From positions 124,001-188,000 of the forward strand of contig NZ_JADDKQ010000009.1 of assembly GCF_016464425.1 (NCBI RefSeq): a stretch of 64,000 nucleotides of DNA. The letters run 5' to 3'. The position numbers were made by a program, and so were the translations under genes. The notes beneath the pieces were generated by a model. That model did not search any database. It worked only from the letters and a program-made list of their open reading frames with translations, and was not told the DNA's origin. The stretch is from Actinotalea solisilvae. GTDB taxonomy: Bacteria > Actinomycetota > Actinomycetes > Actinomycetales > Cellulomonadaceae. Numbering within the stretch: position 1 is the first letter of the stretch; each line of letters starts with the position of its first letter. Positions 31,288 to 38,528 of this stretch are shown one piece after another.

Positions 31288-31323
31288 CGACCGTCAGCAT
31301 TGGGAGCGAGAGCGAGGTCAGGC

Positions 31324-32424
31324 GTGATTCCGATTTCCACCGTCGTCCTGGGACCGGAGGTCGAGGCGAAGGTCCTCGAGGTCCTGCGGTCCGGGATGGT
31401 CGCCCAGGGCCCCGTGGTCGCCGAGTTCGAGCGCCGCTTCGCCGAGCTGACCGGCGTGAAGCACGCCGTGGCCGTGAACAACGGCACCACCGCGCTCGTC
31501 GCCGCGATCCAGGTCCAGGACCTCCAGCCGGGCGACGAGGTCGTGACGAGCCCCTTCACGTTCGTCGCGACGCTCAACGCGATCCTCGAGGCCGGTGCCA
31601 CCGCGACGTTCGCGGACATCGCGACCGAGGACTTCAACCTCGACGCCGCGGCCGCCGAGGCCGCGATCACGGACCGCACCAAGGTCCTCATGCCGGTCCA
31701 CCTCTACGGGCAGACCGTGCAGGCCGACGCCTTCGCGGACCTCGCGCAGCGCCGCGGCCTCGCCCTCATCGAGGACTCGGCGCAGTCGCACGGCGCGACG
31801 TTCGAGGGCCGCGCGGCCGGCAGCTTCGGCATCGGCTGCTTCTCCTTCTACGGCACCAAGAACCTCACCACGGGCGAGGGCGGCATCATCACGACGGACG
31901 ACGACGACGTCGCCGACCGCCTGCGCGTGCTGCGCAACCAGGGCATGCGTGCCCGCTACCAGTACGAGATGGCGGGTCACAACTACCGCCTCACGGACCT
32001 CCAGGCCGCGCTCGTCCTGCCGCAGCTCGACCGCTACGAGCAGACCGTCGCGACCCGCAAGCAGAACGCCACGGCCCTCATCGAGGGCCTCGCCGACGTG
32101 CCCGGGCTCGTCGTCCCGCGCGAGCTGCCGGGGCGCTCGCACGTGTGGCACCAGTTCACGGTGCGGATCACGCCCGAGGCCCCCGTCTCGCGCGACGAGT
32201 TCATCGCGAAGCTCACCGAGGCCGGCATCGGCAACGGCATCTACTACCCGAAGCTCGTCTTCGACTACGACTGCTACCGCGACCACCCGCGCGTCCGGAT
32301 CAGCGACGTGCCGGTCGCCGCGCAGGTCGTCACCGAGGTCGTCTCGCTGCCGGTGCACCCGAAGGTGTCGGGCGTCGACGTGCAGCACATCGTCGACTCC
32401 GTCCGCCGCATCCTGGGGGCCTGA
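31324..32424 (+). CDS. DegT/DnrJ/EryC1/StrS aminotransferase (GnnB/WbpE-like)
   Basis: 366 residues from the GTG at 31324, preceded by GAGGTCAGGC; a TTG at 31300 would add eight residues without support. Family signatures: NNGTTALVAAIQVQDLQPGDEV, SPFTFVATLNAIL, IEDSAQSHGATFEGR, PLP-lysine Lys179 in FSFYGTKNLTTGEGG, and the C-terminal GIGNGIYYPKLVFD. The next gene, a Gfo/Idh oxidoreductase, follows after 3 bp. Such oxidoreductase-aminotransferase pairs (GnnA/GnnB, WbpB/WbpE) oxidise C3 of a UDP-N-acetylhexosamine and install an amino group there. I therefore predict a UDP-3-amino sugar product. The class is secure; the C3 assignment is inference from the pair. Confidence 0.88.
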   Translation: MIPISTVVLGPEVEAKVLEVLRSGMVAQGPVVAEFERRFAELTGVKHAVAVNNGTTALVAAIQVQDLQPGDEVVTSPFTFVATLNAILEAGATATFADIATEDFNLDAAAAEAAITDRTKVLMPVHLYGQTVQADAFADLAQRRGLALIEDSAQSHGATFEGRAAGSFGIGCFSFYGTKNLTTGEGGIITTDDDDVADRLRVLRNQGMRARYQYEMAGHNYRLTDLQAALVLPQLDRYEQTVATRKQNATALIEGLADVPGLVVPRELPGRSHVWHQFTVRITPEAPVSRDEFIAKLTEAGIGNGIYYPKLVFDYDCYRDHPRVRISDVPVAAQVVTEVVSLPVHPKVSGVDVQHIVDSVRRILGA

Positions 32425-32427
32425 GCC

Positions 32428-33396
32428 GTGGCGCCGCTCCCCCGCATCCTGCTCGTCGGCGCGGGCACGATGGGCTCGTTCCACGCCCGCGTGACCGCGC
32501 AGAACGAGGCCTGCGAGCTCGCGACGATCGTCGACCCGCGCCCCGAGGTGGGCCAGGCGCTCGCCGACCGCTACGGCGCGTCGTGGGCGCCCGAGCTCGG
32601 CTCCTTCGAGGGCATCGACGCCGTCATCGTGGCGGCCGCGACCGAGGCCCACGGCCCGCTCGCGCGCACGGTCCTCGAGGCCGGCCTGCCCCTCCTCGTC
32701 GAGAAGCCGGTGACGGCGGACCTGCCGGCGACGATCGAGCTGCTCGAGCTCTCGGAGCGCGCGGGCGTCCCGATGATGTGCGGGCTGCTCGAGCGCTACA
32801 ACCCCGCGGTCCTCACCGCGCGCAGCGTCATCGAGAACCCCGTCCACGTCAACGGCGCGCGGCACTCGCCCTACGCCCCGCGGATCAAGACGGGCGTCGC
32901 GTGGGACCTCCTCGTGCACGACGTCGACCTCGCGCTCCAGGTGCTCGACGGCGACGTGACCTCGGTCGAGGCGTCGGTCGGCCACTTCCACCCCTCGTCC
33001 GTGCCGGGCGCGGAGGACGTGGTCGAGGCCCTCCTGGGCTTCTCGGACGGCGCGGTCGCGACCGTGTCGGCGAGCCGGCTGGGCCAGAAGAAGGTCCGCA
33101 CGATGACGATCCACGAGCTCGACCGCATGGTCGAGGTGGACCTGCTGCGCAGGGACGTGACGGTGTACCGGCACGTCTCGGGCGAGGCGGCGACGGAGGA
33201 CGGCCGCGGCTACCGCCAGCAGACGATCATCGAGATCCCCGAGCTCGTGACGAACAAGGAGCCGCTCGCGGCCCAGCTCGAGCGCTTCCTCCACGTGCTC
33301 GACGGCACGGTCGACGCCGACGCCGAGCGCGCATCGATCCTGCCCTCGCACCGCGTGGTGGCGAAGGTCAAGGAGGTCAGCGCCGCGCAGGCCTGA
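32428..33396 (+). CDS. Gfo/Idh/MocA-family sugar oxidoreductase
   Basis: 322 residues from a GTG, 3 bp after the aminotransferase. An N-terminal Rossmann domain opens RILLVGAGTMGSFHARV, followed by VDPRPEVGQALADRYG and VAAATEAHGPLARTVLEAGLPLLVEKPVTAD with the typical E-K-P motif. The C-terminal alpha/beta domain has GVAWDLLVHDVDLALQVLDGDV, where H-D-V-D is the usual H-x-x-D active-site pair. NAD(P)-dependent oxidation of a sugar or sugar nucleotide is expected. Paired with a DegT aminotransferase it fits the UDP-GlcNAc 3-dehydrogenase role of GnnA or WbpB. The substrate is inferred from pairing only. Transcription ends against the convergent lipoprotein gene after 19 bp. Confidence 0.85.
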   Translation: MAPLPRILLVGAGTMGSFHARVTAQNEACELATIVDPRPEVGQALADRYGASWAPELGSFEGIDAVIVAAATEAHGPLARTVLEAGLPLLVEKPVTADLPATIELLELSERAGVPMMCGLLERYNPAVLTARSVIENPVHVNGARHSPYAPRIKTGVAWDLLVHDVDLALQVLDGDVTSVEASVGHFHPSSVPGAEDVVEALLGFSDGAVATVSASRLGQKKVRTMTIHELDRMVEVDLLRRDVTVYRHVSGEAATEDGRGYRQQTIIEIPELVTNKEPLAAQLERFLHVLDGTVDADAERASILPSHRVVAKVKEVSAAQA

Positions 33397-33415
33397 CGGC
33401 ACGACGACGACGACG

Positions 33416-34024
33416 TCAGTCGCAGCCCGGGCTCTCGACGGAGACGCTCGAGACGGGCGAGTCCGGGTCGTCCGTCGCGCTGTACCAGGAGTAGGCGCCG
33501 ACGGTGGTCCGGTACTCGGCGATCTCGTCCGAGTCGAACGAGTACGTCGGCTCGATGACGCCTCCCTCGTCCAGCACGAGGCGGACCGGATCACCCGGGT
33601 ACACCCCGTACGGCGGCTGGACCTGGTCCGCGAGCGGTCCTCCGCCCAGGTACCAGCCGGTCGCCGCACCCGCCGGGTCGTCGAGGTAGACGGTGAGCCC
33701 ACCCCAGCTGACGTACCAGAAGGAGCAGGACTCCGCGACGGGTTCGGTCGGCTCACCCAGGACGGTCACGAGCCGGTCGTAGGCGCCGGCCGACCCGAGC
33801 ACGACGTCGCCGACCCCCTGGTCCGTGAGGAGCACCGGGGCCGGGGGCGCGGGGGGCGTCGTCACCGTCACGGTCGGGGCCGGGGTCGCGGGACCGGCGG
33901 GCGCACCGGAGGCGCTCGGCACCGCGGTCGGCTGCTCCCCGCCGGTGCCGGGCGTGCACCCGGGCGCGACGACGACGGCGAGCGCGACCAGCGCCGCACC
34001 GGCGGAGCGGGGCACCCGCACCAT
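33416..34024 (-). CDS. Putative secreted lipoprotein of unknown function
   Basis: 202 residues from the ATG at 34024 with GGAGG nine bases upstream. The N-terminus is a lipoprotein-like signal, RSAGAALVALAVVVAPGC, in which Cys23 could be lipidated although Pro at -2 is unusual. Residues 24-65 are a Pro/Thr/Ala linker. The rest is a small acidic, aromatic-rich domain (VGDVVLGSAGAYDRLVTVLG, WYLGGGPLADQVQPPYG, SFDSDEIAEYRTTVGAYSWYS). The VLGSAG...VLGEP pattern is loosely like small outer-surface domains of actinobacterial lipoproteins. I do not recognise the family. It probably has its own promoter. Confidence 0.65.
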   Translation of the reverse strand: MVRVPRSAGAALVALAVVVAPGCTPGTGGEQPTAVPSASGAPAGPATPAPTVTVTTPPAPPAPVLLTDQGVGDVVLGSAGAYDRLVTVLGEPTEPVAESCSFWYVSWGGLTVYLDDPAGAATGWYLGGGPLADQVQPPYGVYPGDPVRLVLDEGGVIEPTYSFDSDEIAEYRTTVGAYSWYSATDDPDSPVSSVSVESPGCD

Positions 34025-34054
34025 CAGCCACCTCCGCTCGGACGCGTCGCTGCG

Positions 34055-34060
34055 AGCGTA
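34055..34060 (-). promoter_or_regulatory. -10 box for the lipoprotein gene
   Basis: On the minus strand TACGCT matches TAnnnT and would give a start near 34048 and a 24-nt leader that includes the GGAGG ribosome site. Confidence 0.4.
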
Positions 34061-34096
34061 GCGACGATCCGTGGCCGACGGACCGGACCGGCCGCG

Positions 34097-34555
34097 TCAG
34101 TCCTCGATGACGTCGAGCCCCTGCTCGCGGAGCCGGGCGAGGCTGTCGAGCATGCCCTGGAGCACCTCGGGGGTGTGGCCCTCCCAGTCCTCCAGCTCGC
34201 GCACGACGCGCAGCGAGCCCCGGGTGCGGTAGGACTGCGTCGGGTTGCCCGGGAACCGCGTGTCCGTGACGTTGGGGTCGTCCTCGAAGGGCCCGTCCGG
34301 CGCGACGACGTAGACGTGCCCGCGCCCCGCGTCGCCGGCCAGGGCCGTGCTCAGCTCGGCGCCCCAGGCGGCCGTCTCGACGAGCGCCGAGAAGTAGATG
34401 TGGTTCGACACGCGGCCCTGCTGGTAGTTCGACCCGTGCCCCGGGACGAGCACCGTGCCCGCGGGGACCGCGTTGCGCGTGCCGTGGAAGAACGGCCCGG
34501 CGACGTGGTCGCAGTCCTCGTAGGTGACCCGTCGCCTGGTCGAGGCGTCGTCCAC
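34097..34555 (-). CDS. arr: Rifamycin NAD-dependent ADP-ribosyltransferase
   Basis: 152 residues from the GTG at 34555, with GGAGGGGG upstream; close to the normal 140-150 for Arr. Motifs match Arr closely: FFHGTRNAVPAGTVLVPGHG with His24, IYFSALVETAAWGAELS with Tyr54, GRGHVYVVAPDGPFEDDPN with Asp92-Asp93, then FPGNPTQSYRTRG and LEDWEGHTPE. His, Tyr and an acidic residue form the catalytic triad that ADP-ribosylates the C23 hydroxyl of rifampicin. Arr is found in many environmental actinobacteria and gives intrinsic rifamycin resistance. It sits 56 bp downstream of a glycosyltransferase and has the same high-GC codon use as its neighbours, so it does not look newly acquired. Activity depends on the untested pocket residues. 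Confidence 0.9.
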   Translation of the reverse strand: MDDASTRRRVTYEDCDHVAGPFFHGTRNAVPAGTVLVPGHGSNYQQGRVSNHIYFSALVETAAWGAELSTALAGDAGRGHVYVVAPDGPFEDDPNVTDTRFPGNPTQSYRTRGSLRVVRELEDWEGHTPEVLQGMLDSLARLREQGLDVIED

Positions 34556-34611
34556 GGTCGCCCCCTCCGTGCGTCCGTCCCCGGCGGAGCGCCGCCGCGG
34601 TGCCCTGGTGC

Positions 34612-35808
34612 TCAGCGCGCCGCGGCGCGCTCCGCGGCCATCTCGGCGAGCACCTCGAGGTGCTGGTCGAGCACGTGCTCGAGCGAGAAGGACTCGTGCA
34701 CGACGGCACTCGCACGGGCCCCGATCTCGCGGGCCCGCGTGCGGTCGCGTAGCGCCTCCTTGAGGGCCGTCGCCATGGCGTCGACGTCGCCCTCGTGGGT
34801 GAGGAAGAGGTGCTCGCGGTCGCGCAGGGGCACGGTCGGGAAGTTGTCCGCGCGCGCCGGGGCGACGACGGGCACGCCCGCGGCCATGGCCTCGAGCGTG
34901 GCGGTGCCGAGCCCGATCCCCTGCTCGTGCGACTCGACGTCGGCCGCGGCGAGGTAGTCCGGCACGCGCGCCTTGGGCACCGCGCCGACCGAGATCACGC
35001 GGTCGCGGATGCCGAGCTCGGTCGCGCGCTGCTCGAAGCGGTCGTAGTAGACGCGCCCGACGACGGCGAGCACGGCGTCCGGGAACTCCTCGAGCACCGC
35101 CGGCATGGCCTCGGTGAGGATCACGCGGTCCCGCAGCGGGATGACGTGACCGAGCGAGAGCACGAGCGGGGTGTCCGCGCCGACCCCGAGCGACGCCCGC
35201 GCTGCCGCGCCGTCGCCGCCGGTCGTCCACGCCGGGTCGACGCCGACGGGGATGTACTCGAGCGCCGAGTAGCCGCCCTTGTAGCGGTCCTTGATGTACT
35301 CGTCCATGAGGACGTCCATGACGACGAGGCGCGGCTTGTAGCGGCGCAGCACCGGCCAGACCATCGTCGCGTCGAGCGTGCGGAAGACGCCGTGGTAGAG
35401 CGCCGCAGGGTTCTCCAGCCGGGTGTGGACGCTGAGCAGCGCCGGGATGCCGCGCCTGCGCGCGTACAGGCCCGTCGCCCACGTGAGGTCGAAGAACTGC
35501 CCGTGCTGGTGGATGACGTCCGGACGGAAGTCGTCCAGCACCGCGGCCAGGGCCTGGGGCAGGCTCGGCCGCGTCGCGAACGAGATGTCGAAGCTCACGG
35601 CGAACCGCGTCTCGGGCAGCGACACCGACGGCATGCGCACGATGCGGATGCCGTCGCGCTCCTCCTCGGCCGGCGCGTCGCCGTAGGCCGCCGTGACGAC
35701 GAGCACCTCGTGGCCGCGGGCCGCGTAGCCGCGCGCGAGCGCGTCCGACAGGTGCGAGCTCCCGCCCACGCGCGGCGGGAAGAAGTTGTTGACGACGACG
35801 ATCCTCAT
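34612..35808 (-). CDS. Family 4 glycosyltransferase
   Basis: 398 residues from the ATG at 35808, overlapping the previous stop (ATGA). It opens RIVVVNNFFPPRVGGSSHLSDALARGYAARGHEV, the typical GT4 start with a glycine-rich loop. VIHQHGQFFDLTWATGL and LLSVHTRLENPAAL close the acceptor domain, LVLSLGHVIPLRDRVIL opens the donor domain, and ESHEQGIGLGTATLEAMAAGVPVVAPA carries the nucleotide-sugar-binding glutamates. Predicted alpha-glycosyltransferase in the cytoplasm. It closes an operon of aminotransferase, SDR epimerase and hexapeptide acyltransferase, so it may transfer the sugar those enzymes make. That link is inference. Confidence 0.88.
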   Translation of the reverse strand: MRIVVVNNFFPPRVGGSSHLSDALARGYAARGHEVLVVTAAYGDAPAEEERDGIRIVRMPSVSLPETRFAVSFDISFATRPSLPQALAAVLDDFRPDVIHQHGQFFDLTWATGLYARRRGIPALLSVHTRLENPAALYHGVFRTLDATMVWPVLRRYKPRLVVMDVLMDEYIKDRYKGGYSALEYIPVGVDPAWTTGGDGAAARASLGVGADTPLVLSLGHVIPLRDRVILTEAMPAVLEEFPDAVLAVVGRVYYDRFEQRATELGIRDRVISVGAVPKARVPDYLAAADVESHEQGIGLGTATLEAMAAGVPVVAPARADNFPTVPLRDREHLFLTHEGDVDAMATALKEALRDRTRAREIGARASAVVHESFSLEHVLDQHLEVLAEMAAERAAAR

Positions 35809-36317
35809 CGCGCTCCCCCGCTCGCGTCGGCTGCGCCCCCGGCTCCGCCCGCACCGGCCCCCGCCTCGTCGGCGGGGAGCGGCACGTACGTCACCTCGCC
35901 GTCGTCCGCGATCTCGACGCGCGACACCGGCCGCGCCGGCACGCCGGCGACCACGGTCCGGGCCGGCACGTCGCGCGTGACGACGGCGCCCGCGGCGACG
36001 ACGCTCTCGTCGCCGATGGTCACGCCCATCATCACGACGGCGTTGCCGCCCAGGAACACGCGGTCGCCGATCGTCACCGGGGCACGGTCGACCTGCGGGT
36101 GCCGCCGCCCGGAGACGCACCGGGCGGCGCTGCTGTGGGTGTAGATGTGCACGCCGGACGCGATGTCGCAGCCGGCGCCGATGGTGAGCCCGCCGGACCC
36201 GTCGATCACCGTGAAGGCACCGATCCACGTGCCCTCCCCGATCGTCGGCTCGCCGACGATCCAGGAGTGCTCGTGGTACGGGTTGGGCGGCAGGGTCCCC
36301 GGCGTGCGAGGCGGCAT
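35805..36317 (-). CDS. Hexapeptide-repeat sugar acetyltransferase (WbbJ-like)
   Basis: 170 residues; the ATG at 36317 shares one base with the SDR stop (TGATG). Left-handed beta-helix repeats cover about 20-140: IVGEPTIGEGTWIGAFTVIDG, GAGCDIASGVHIYTHSSAARC, VTIGDRVFLGGNAVVMMGVTIG and VVAAGAVVTRDVPARTVVAGVPAR. The His in IYTHSS is at the catalytic position of the family. The last 25 residues are Ala/Gly-rich and disordered. Such enzymes acetylate a hydroxyl or amino group on a nucleotide sugar using acetyl-CoA. Placed directly between an SDR/aminotransferase pair and a GT4, it probably N-acetylates the amino sugar. The substrate is inference. Confidence 0.83.
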   Translation of the reverse strand: MPPRTPGTLPPNPYHEHSWIVGEPTIGEGTWIGAFTVIDGSGGLTIGAGCDIASGVHIYTHSSAARCVSGRRHPQVDRAPVTIGDRVFLGGNAVVMMGVTIGDESVVAAGAVVTRDVPARTVVAGVPARPVSRVEIADDGEVTYVPLPADEAGAGAGGAGGAADASGGAR

Positions 36318-37246
36318 CAGCCGCCGTTCCGGATGAGCTCGGTCATGCCGTCGCGCACGGCGATCGTCGGCTCGAAGCCCAGGATCTCCTTGGCGCGCGT
36401 GGTGTCGGCGGCGCGGCGGCTCACGAGGACGTCGCGCGGGTTGAAGATCGGCTCGACGTCGGCGCCCACGGCGTCGATGAGGATGCGCGCGAGGTCGGCG
36501 ATCGACGTGTCGATGCCCGTGCCGACGTTGACCGGCAGGTTGGCCTTCTCGGCCTCGAGCGCGAGCACGGCCGAGCGCGCGATGTCGTGGACGTGGATGA
36601 AGTCCATCGACTGCTCGCCCTTGCCGTCGATGACGGGCGCCTCGCCCTGACGCAGGCGGTTGACGAAGTGGTTGATGACCGAGGTGTAGTACGCCGTCGT
36701 CTTCTGGCCCGGGCCGTAGACGTTGAAGAAGCGCAGCGCGATCCACGACAGGTTGGCCCGGCGCTGGTAGAAGCCGAGGAGGTCCTCGCCCGCGCGCTTG
36801 GAGATGCAGTACGGCGTGAGCGGCGACAGCTCGTCGTCCTCGTGCATGGGGAGCTTCTTCGGGTCGCCGTAGACCGACGCGCTCGAGGCGAACACGAGGC
36901 GCTCGACGCCGTGGTCCGCCGCCGCGGCGAAGACGTTGTGGTTGCCGATCATGTTGATGTCCATGGACTCGTACGGGTCCGACTGGCTCTTGTTGATCGA
37001 CACCGCGGCGAAGTGGATGACGTGGCTGCAGCCCTTTATCGCCTGGTGGACCGCGCCGCCGTAGCGGACGTCCTGGTCGATGAGCTCGACGTCGCCCGTC
37101 GCGGCGAGCTTCGCGACGGCGTCGCGGTCGCCACGGAACATGTTGTCGAAGATCCGGACCTTGTACCCCTTCTCGAGGAGCATGGGGACCACGTGCAGGC
37201 CGATGAAGCCGGCGCCGCCGGTGAAGAAGACGGTCTTGTCTGCCAC
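36317..37246 (-). CDS. NAD-dependent epimerase/dehydratase (extended SDR)
   Basis: 309 residues from the GTG at 37246 with AAGGAG seven bases upstream. The Rossmann motif [16 protein letters not shown] is at 5-20, with DNMFRGDRDAV, HFAAVSINKSQSDPYESMDIN and FASSASVYGDP. Catalytic YCISKRAGEDLLGFY (Tyr-x3-Lys), LRFFNVYGPGQ and MDFIHVHDIARSAVLA complete the UDP-glucose 4-epimerase/dehydratase-like pattern. It is likely to be a 4-epimerase, or a 4,6-dehydratase that supplies the aminotransferase encoded 25 bp upstream. The residues visible do not decide between epimerase and dehydratase. TAYYTSVINHF is typical of epimerases of the WbiB/GalE type. Confidence 0.86.
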   Translation of the reverse strand: MADKTVFFTGGAGFIGLHVVPMLLEKGYKVRIFDNMFRGDRDAVAKLAATGDVELIDQDVRYGGAVHQAIKGCSHVIHFAAVSINKSQSDPYESMDINMIGNHNVFAAAADHGVERLVFASSASVYGDPKKLPMHEDDELSPLTPYCISKRAGEDLLGFYQRRANLSWIALRFFNVYGPGQKTTAYYTSVINHFVNRLRQGEAPVIDGKGEQSMDFIHVHDIARSAVLALEAEKANLPVNVGTGIDTSIADLARILIDAVGADVEPIFNPRDVLVSRRAADTTRAKEILGFEPTIAVRDGMTELIRNGG

Positions 37247-37271
37247 GAACTGACTCCTTGATCCCGCCGCG

Positions 37272-38411
37272 TCAGCGGCGGCTTGTGGGGGCGGTGACGA
37301 CGTCGCGCACGGCCGTGGCGACGGTCCGGACCTGCTCGGACGTGAGGTTGGCGTGCATCGGCACCGCGAGGTGCCGCGCGAAGAGGTCGGCGGAGACCGG
37401 CAGCTGCTGCTTCAGGCCGTAGACCGGCTGCAGGTGCGAGGCGTAGGTGCCGAAGTTGCACTGCACGCCGCGGGCGCGCAGCTCGGTGGCGACCACGCCG
37501 CGGTCGAGCGACGGGTCGAGCGTGATGACGTAGGACTGCCACGGGTGCTCGCGGTCCGCCAGCTCCACCGGGAGCGTCACGAGCTCGAGGTCGCCGAGCA
37601 GCTCGGCGTACTCGGCGGCCGCACGACGGCGGTTCGCGAGGAGCGTGGGCAGGCGGCGCAGCTGGACCTGCATGATCGCGGCGGCGACGTCGGACAGGCG
37701 GTAGTTGTAACCCGCCTCGTCGAACGACGGCACCGGCAGGTCCGTGCTGGCCTCGCGCGTGAGCGCGGGCTCGATGCCGTAGGTGTGCAGCTTGCGGGCG
37801 TGGTCGGCGAGGTCCGTGCGGTCGGTGACGAGCGCACCGCCCTCGCCCGCGGTGATGCCCTTGCGGCCGTGGAAGCTGAAGGTCGCGACGTCCGCGAGGC
37901 TGCCGGCGGGCCGGCCCTTGTAGGTGGCGCCGGCCGAGCAGGCCGCGTCCTCCATGAGCCAGAGCCCGTGCTTGTCGGCGATCGCCCGCAGCTCGTCGTA
38001 GTCGGCGGGCTGGCCGAAGGGGTCGACGGCGAGGATGCCCACCGTGCGCGGCGTGATCGCGGCCTCGACGGCCGCCGGGTCGGCGCTCCAGATGTCGGGG
38101 CGGACGTCGGCGAAGACCGGGGTCGCGCCGGTCCACATCACCGAGTGGCCGGTCGCGGGGAACGTGTAGTCGCCGACGATCACCTCGTCGCCCGGGCCCG
38201 CGCCCAGCACCTCGAGGCCCAGGTGCAGCGCCGAGCCGCAGTTCGACGTCGCCAGCGCGTGCGCCGTGCCGACGGTCGCGGCGAACGCCTGCTCGAAGGC
38301 GCGGCACGAGGGCCCGGCACCCGACAGCCAGCCGGTCGTGAAGACCTCGGCGATCGCGGCGAGCTCCTCCTCGCCGACGGTGGGCTGGCCGAGGGGGACG
38401 ACGTCAGTCAT
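37272..38411 (-). CDS. DegT/DnrJ/EryC1/StrS aminotransferase (third in locus)
   Basis: 379 residues from the ATG at 38411; AAGGAG four bases upstream. PLP-enzyme signatures: SNCGSALHLGLEVLGAGPGDEV (here Cys replaces the second Asn or Gly of the usual N-G-T), DYTFPATGHSVM, EDAACSAGATYKGR, PLP-lysine Lys184 in FSFHGRKGITAGEGG and FDEAGYNYRLSDVAAAIMQVQL. It starts the four-gene operon aminotransferase - SDR - hexapeptide acetyltransferase - GT4 and should transfer an amino group from glutamate to a keto nucleotide-sugar. Which sugar is unknown. GDP-perosamine synthase and UDP-4-keto-sugar aminotransferases are the nearest kinds by general look. Confidence 0.88.
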   Translation of the reverse strand: MTDVVPLGQPTVGEEELAAIAEVFTTGWLSGAGPSCRAFEQAFAATVGTAHALATSNCGSALHLGLEVLGAGPGDEVIVGDYTFPATGHSVMWTGATPVFADVRPDIWSADPAAVEAAITPRTVGILAVDPFGQPADYDELRAIADKHGLWLMEDAACSAGATYKGRPAGSLADVATFSFHGRKGITAGEGGALVTDRTDLADHARKLHTYGIEPALTREASTDLPVPSFDEAGYNYRLSDVAAAIMQVQLRRLPTLLANRRRAAAEYAELLGDLELVTLPVELADREHPWQSYVITLDPSLDRGVVATELRARGVQCNFGTYASHLQPVYGLKQQLPVSADLFARHLAVPMHANLTSEQVRTVATAVRDVVTAPTSRR

Positions 38412-38438
38412 GGGGCTCCTTGTGCGATCGACCGGTCC

Positions 38439-38444
38439 AGCATA
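38439..38444 (-). promoter_or_regulatory. -10 box for the aminotransferase operon
   Basis: TATGCT on the minus strand fits TAnnnT and would place the start near 38432, giving a leader of about 20 nt that holds the AAGGAG ribosome site of the aminotransferase. Confidence 0.45.
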
Positions 38445-38452
38445 GGTGCAGG

Positions 38453-38482
38453 GGCCCGCCGGACCCGCGTCCCGGCGGGGCC
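38453..38482 (-). terminator. Hairpin after the 715-residue membrane-protein gene
   Basis: GGCCCGCCGG (38453-38462) pairs with CCGGCGGGGCC (38472-38482) with one bulged base. It lies 47 bp past the stop at 38529 and just upstream of the next promoter, as expected for a terminator insulating the two transcription units. Confidence 0.55.
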
Positions 38483-38528
38483 GTGGGTGCGTCGACGGCG
38501 CACCCGGGGTGCGGGGCGGACGGACGGC

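Noticed and set aside
34097..34555. arr as part of an integron cassette or transposon
   Set aside because: No integrase, attC-like site, transposase or terminal repeats nearby, and composition equals that of flanking genes.
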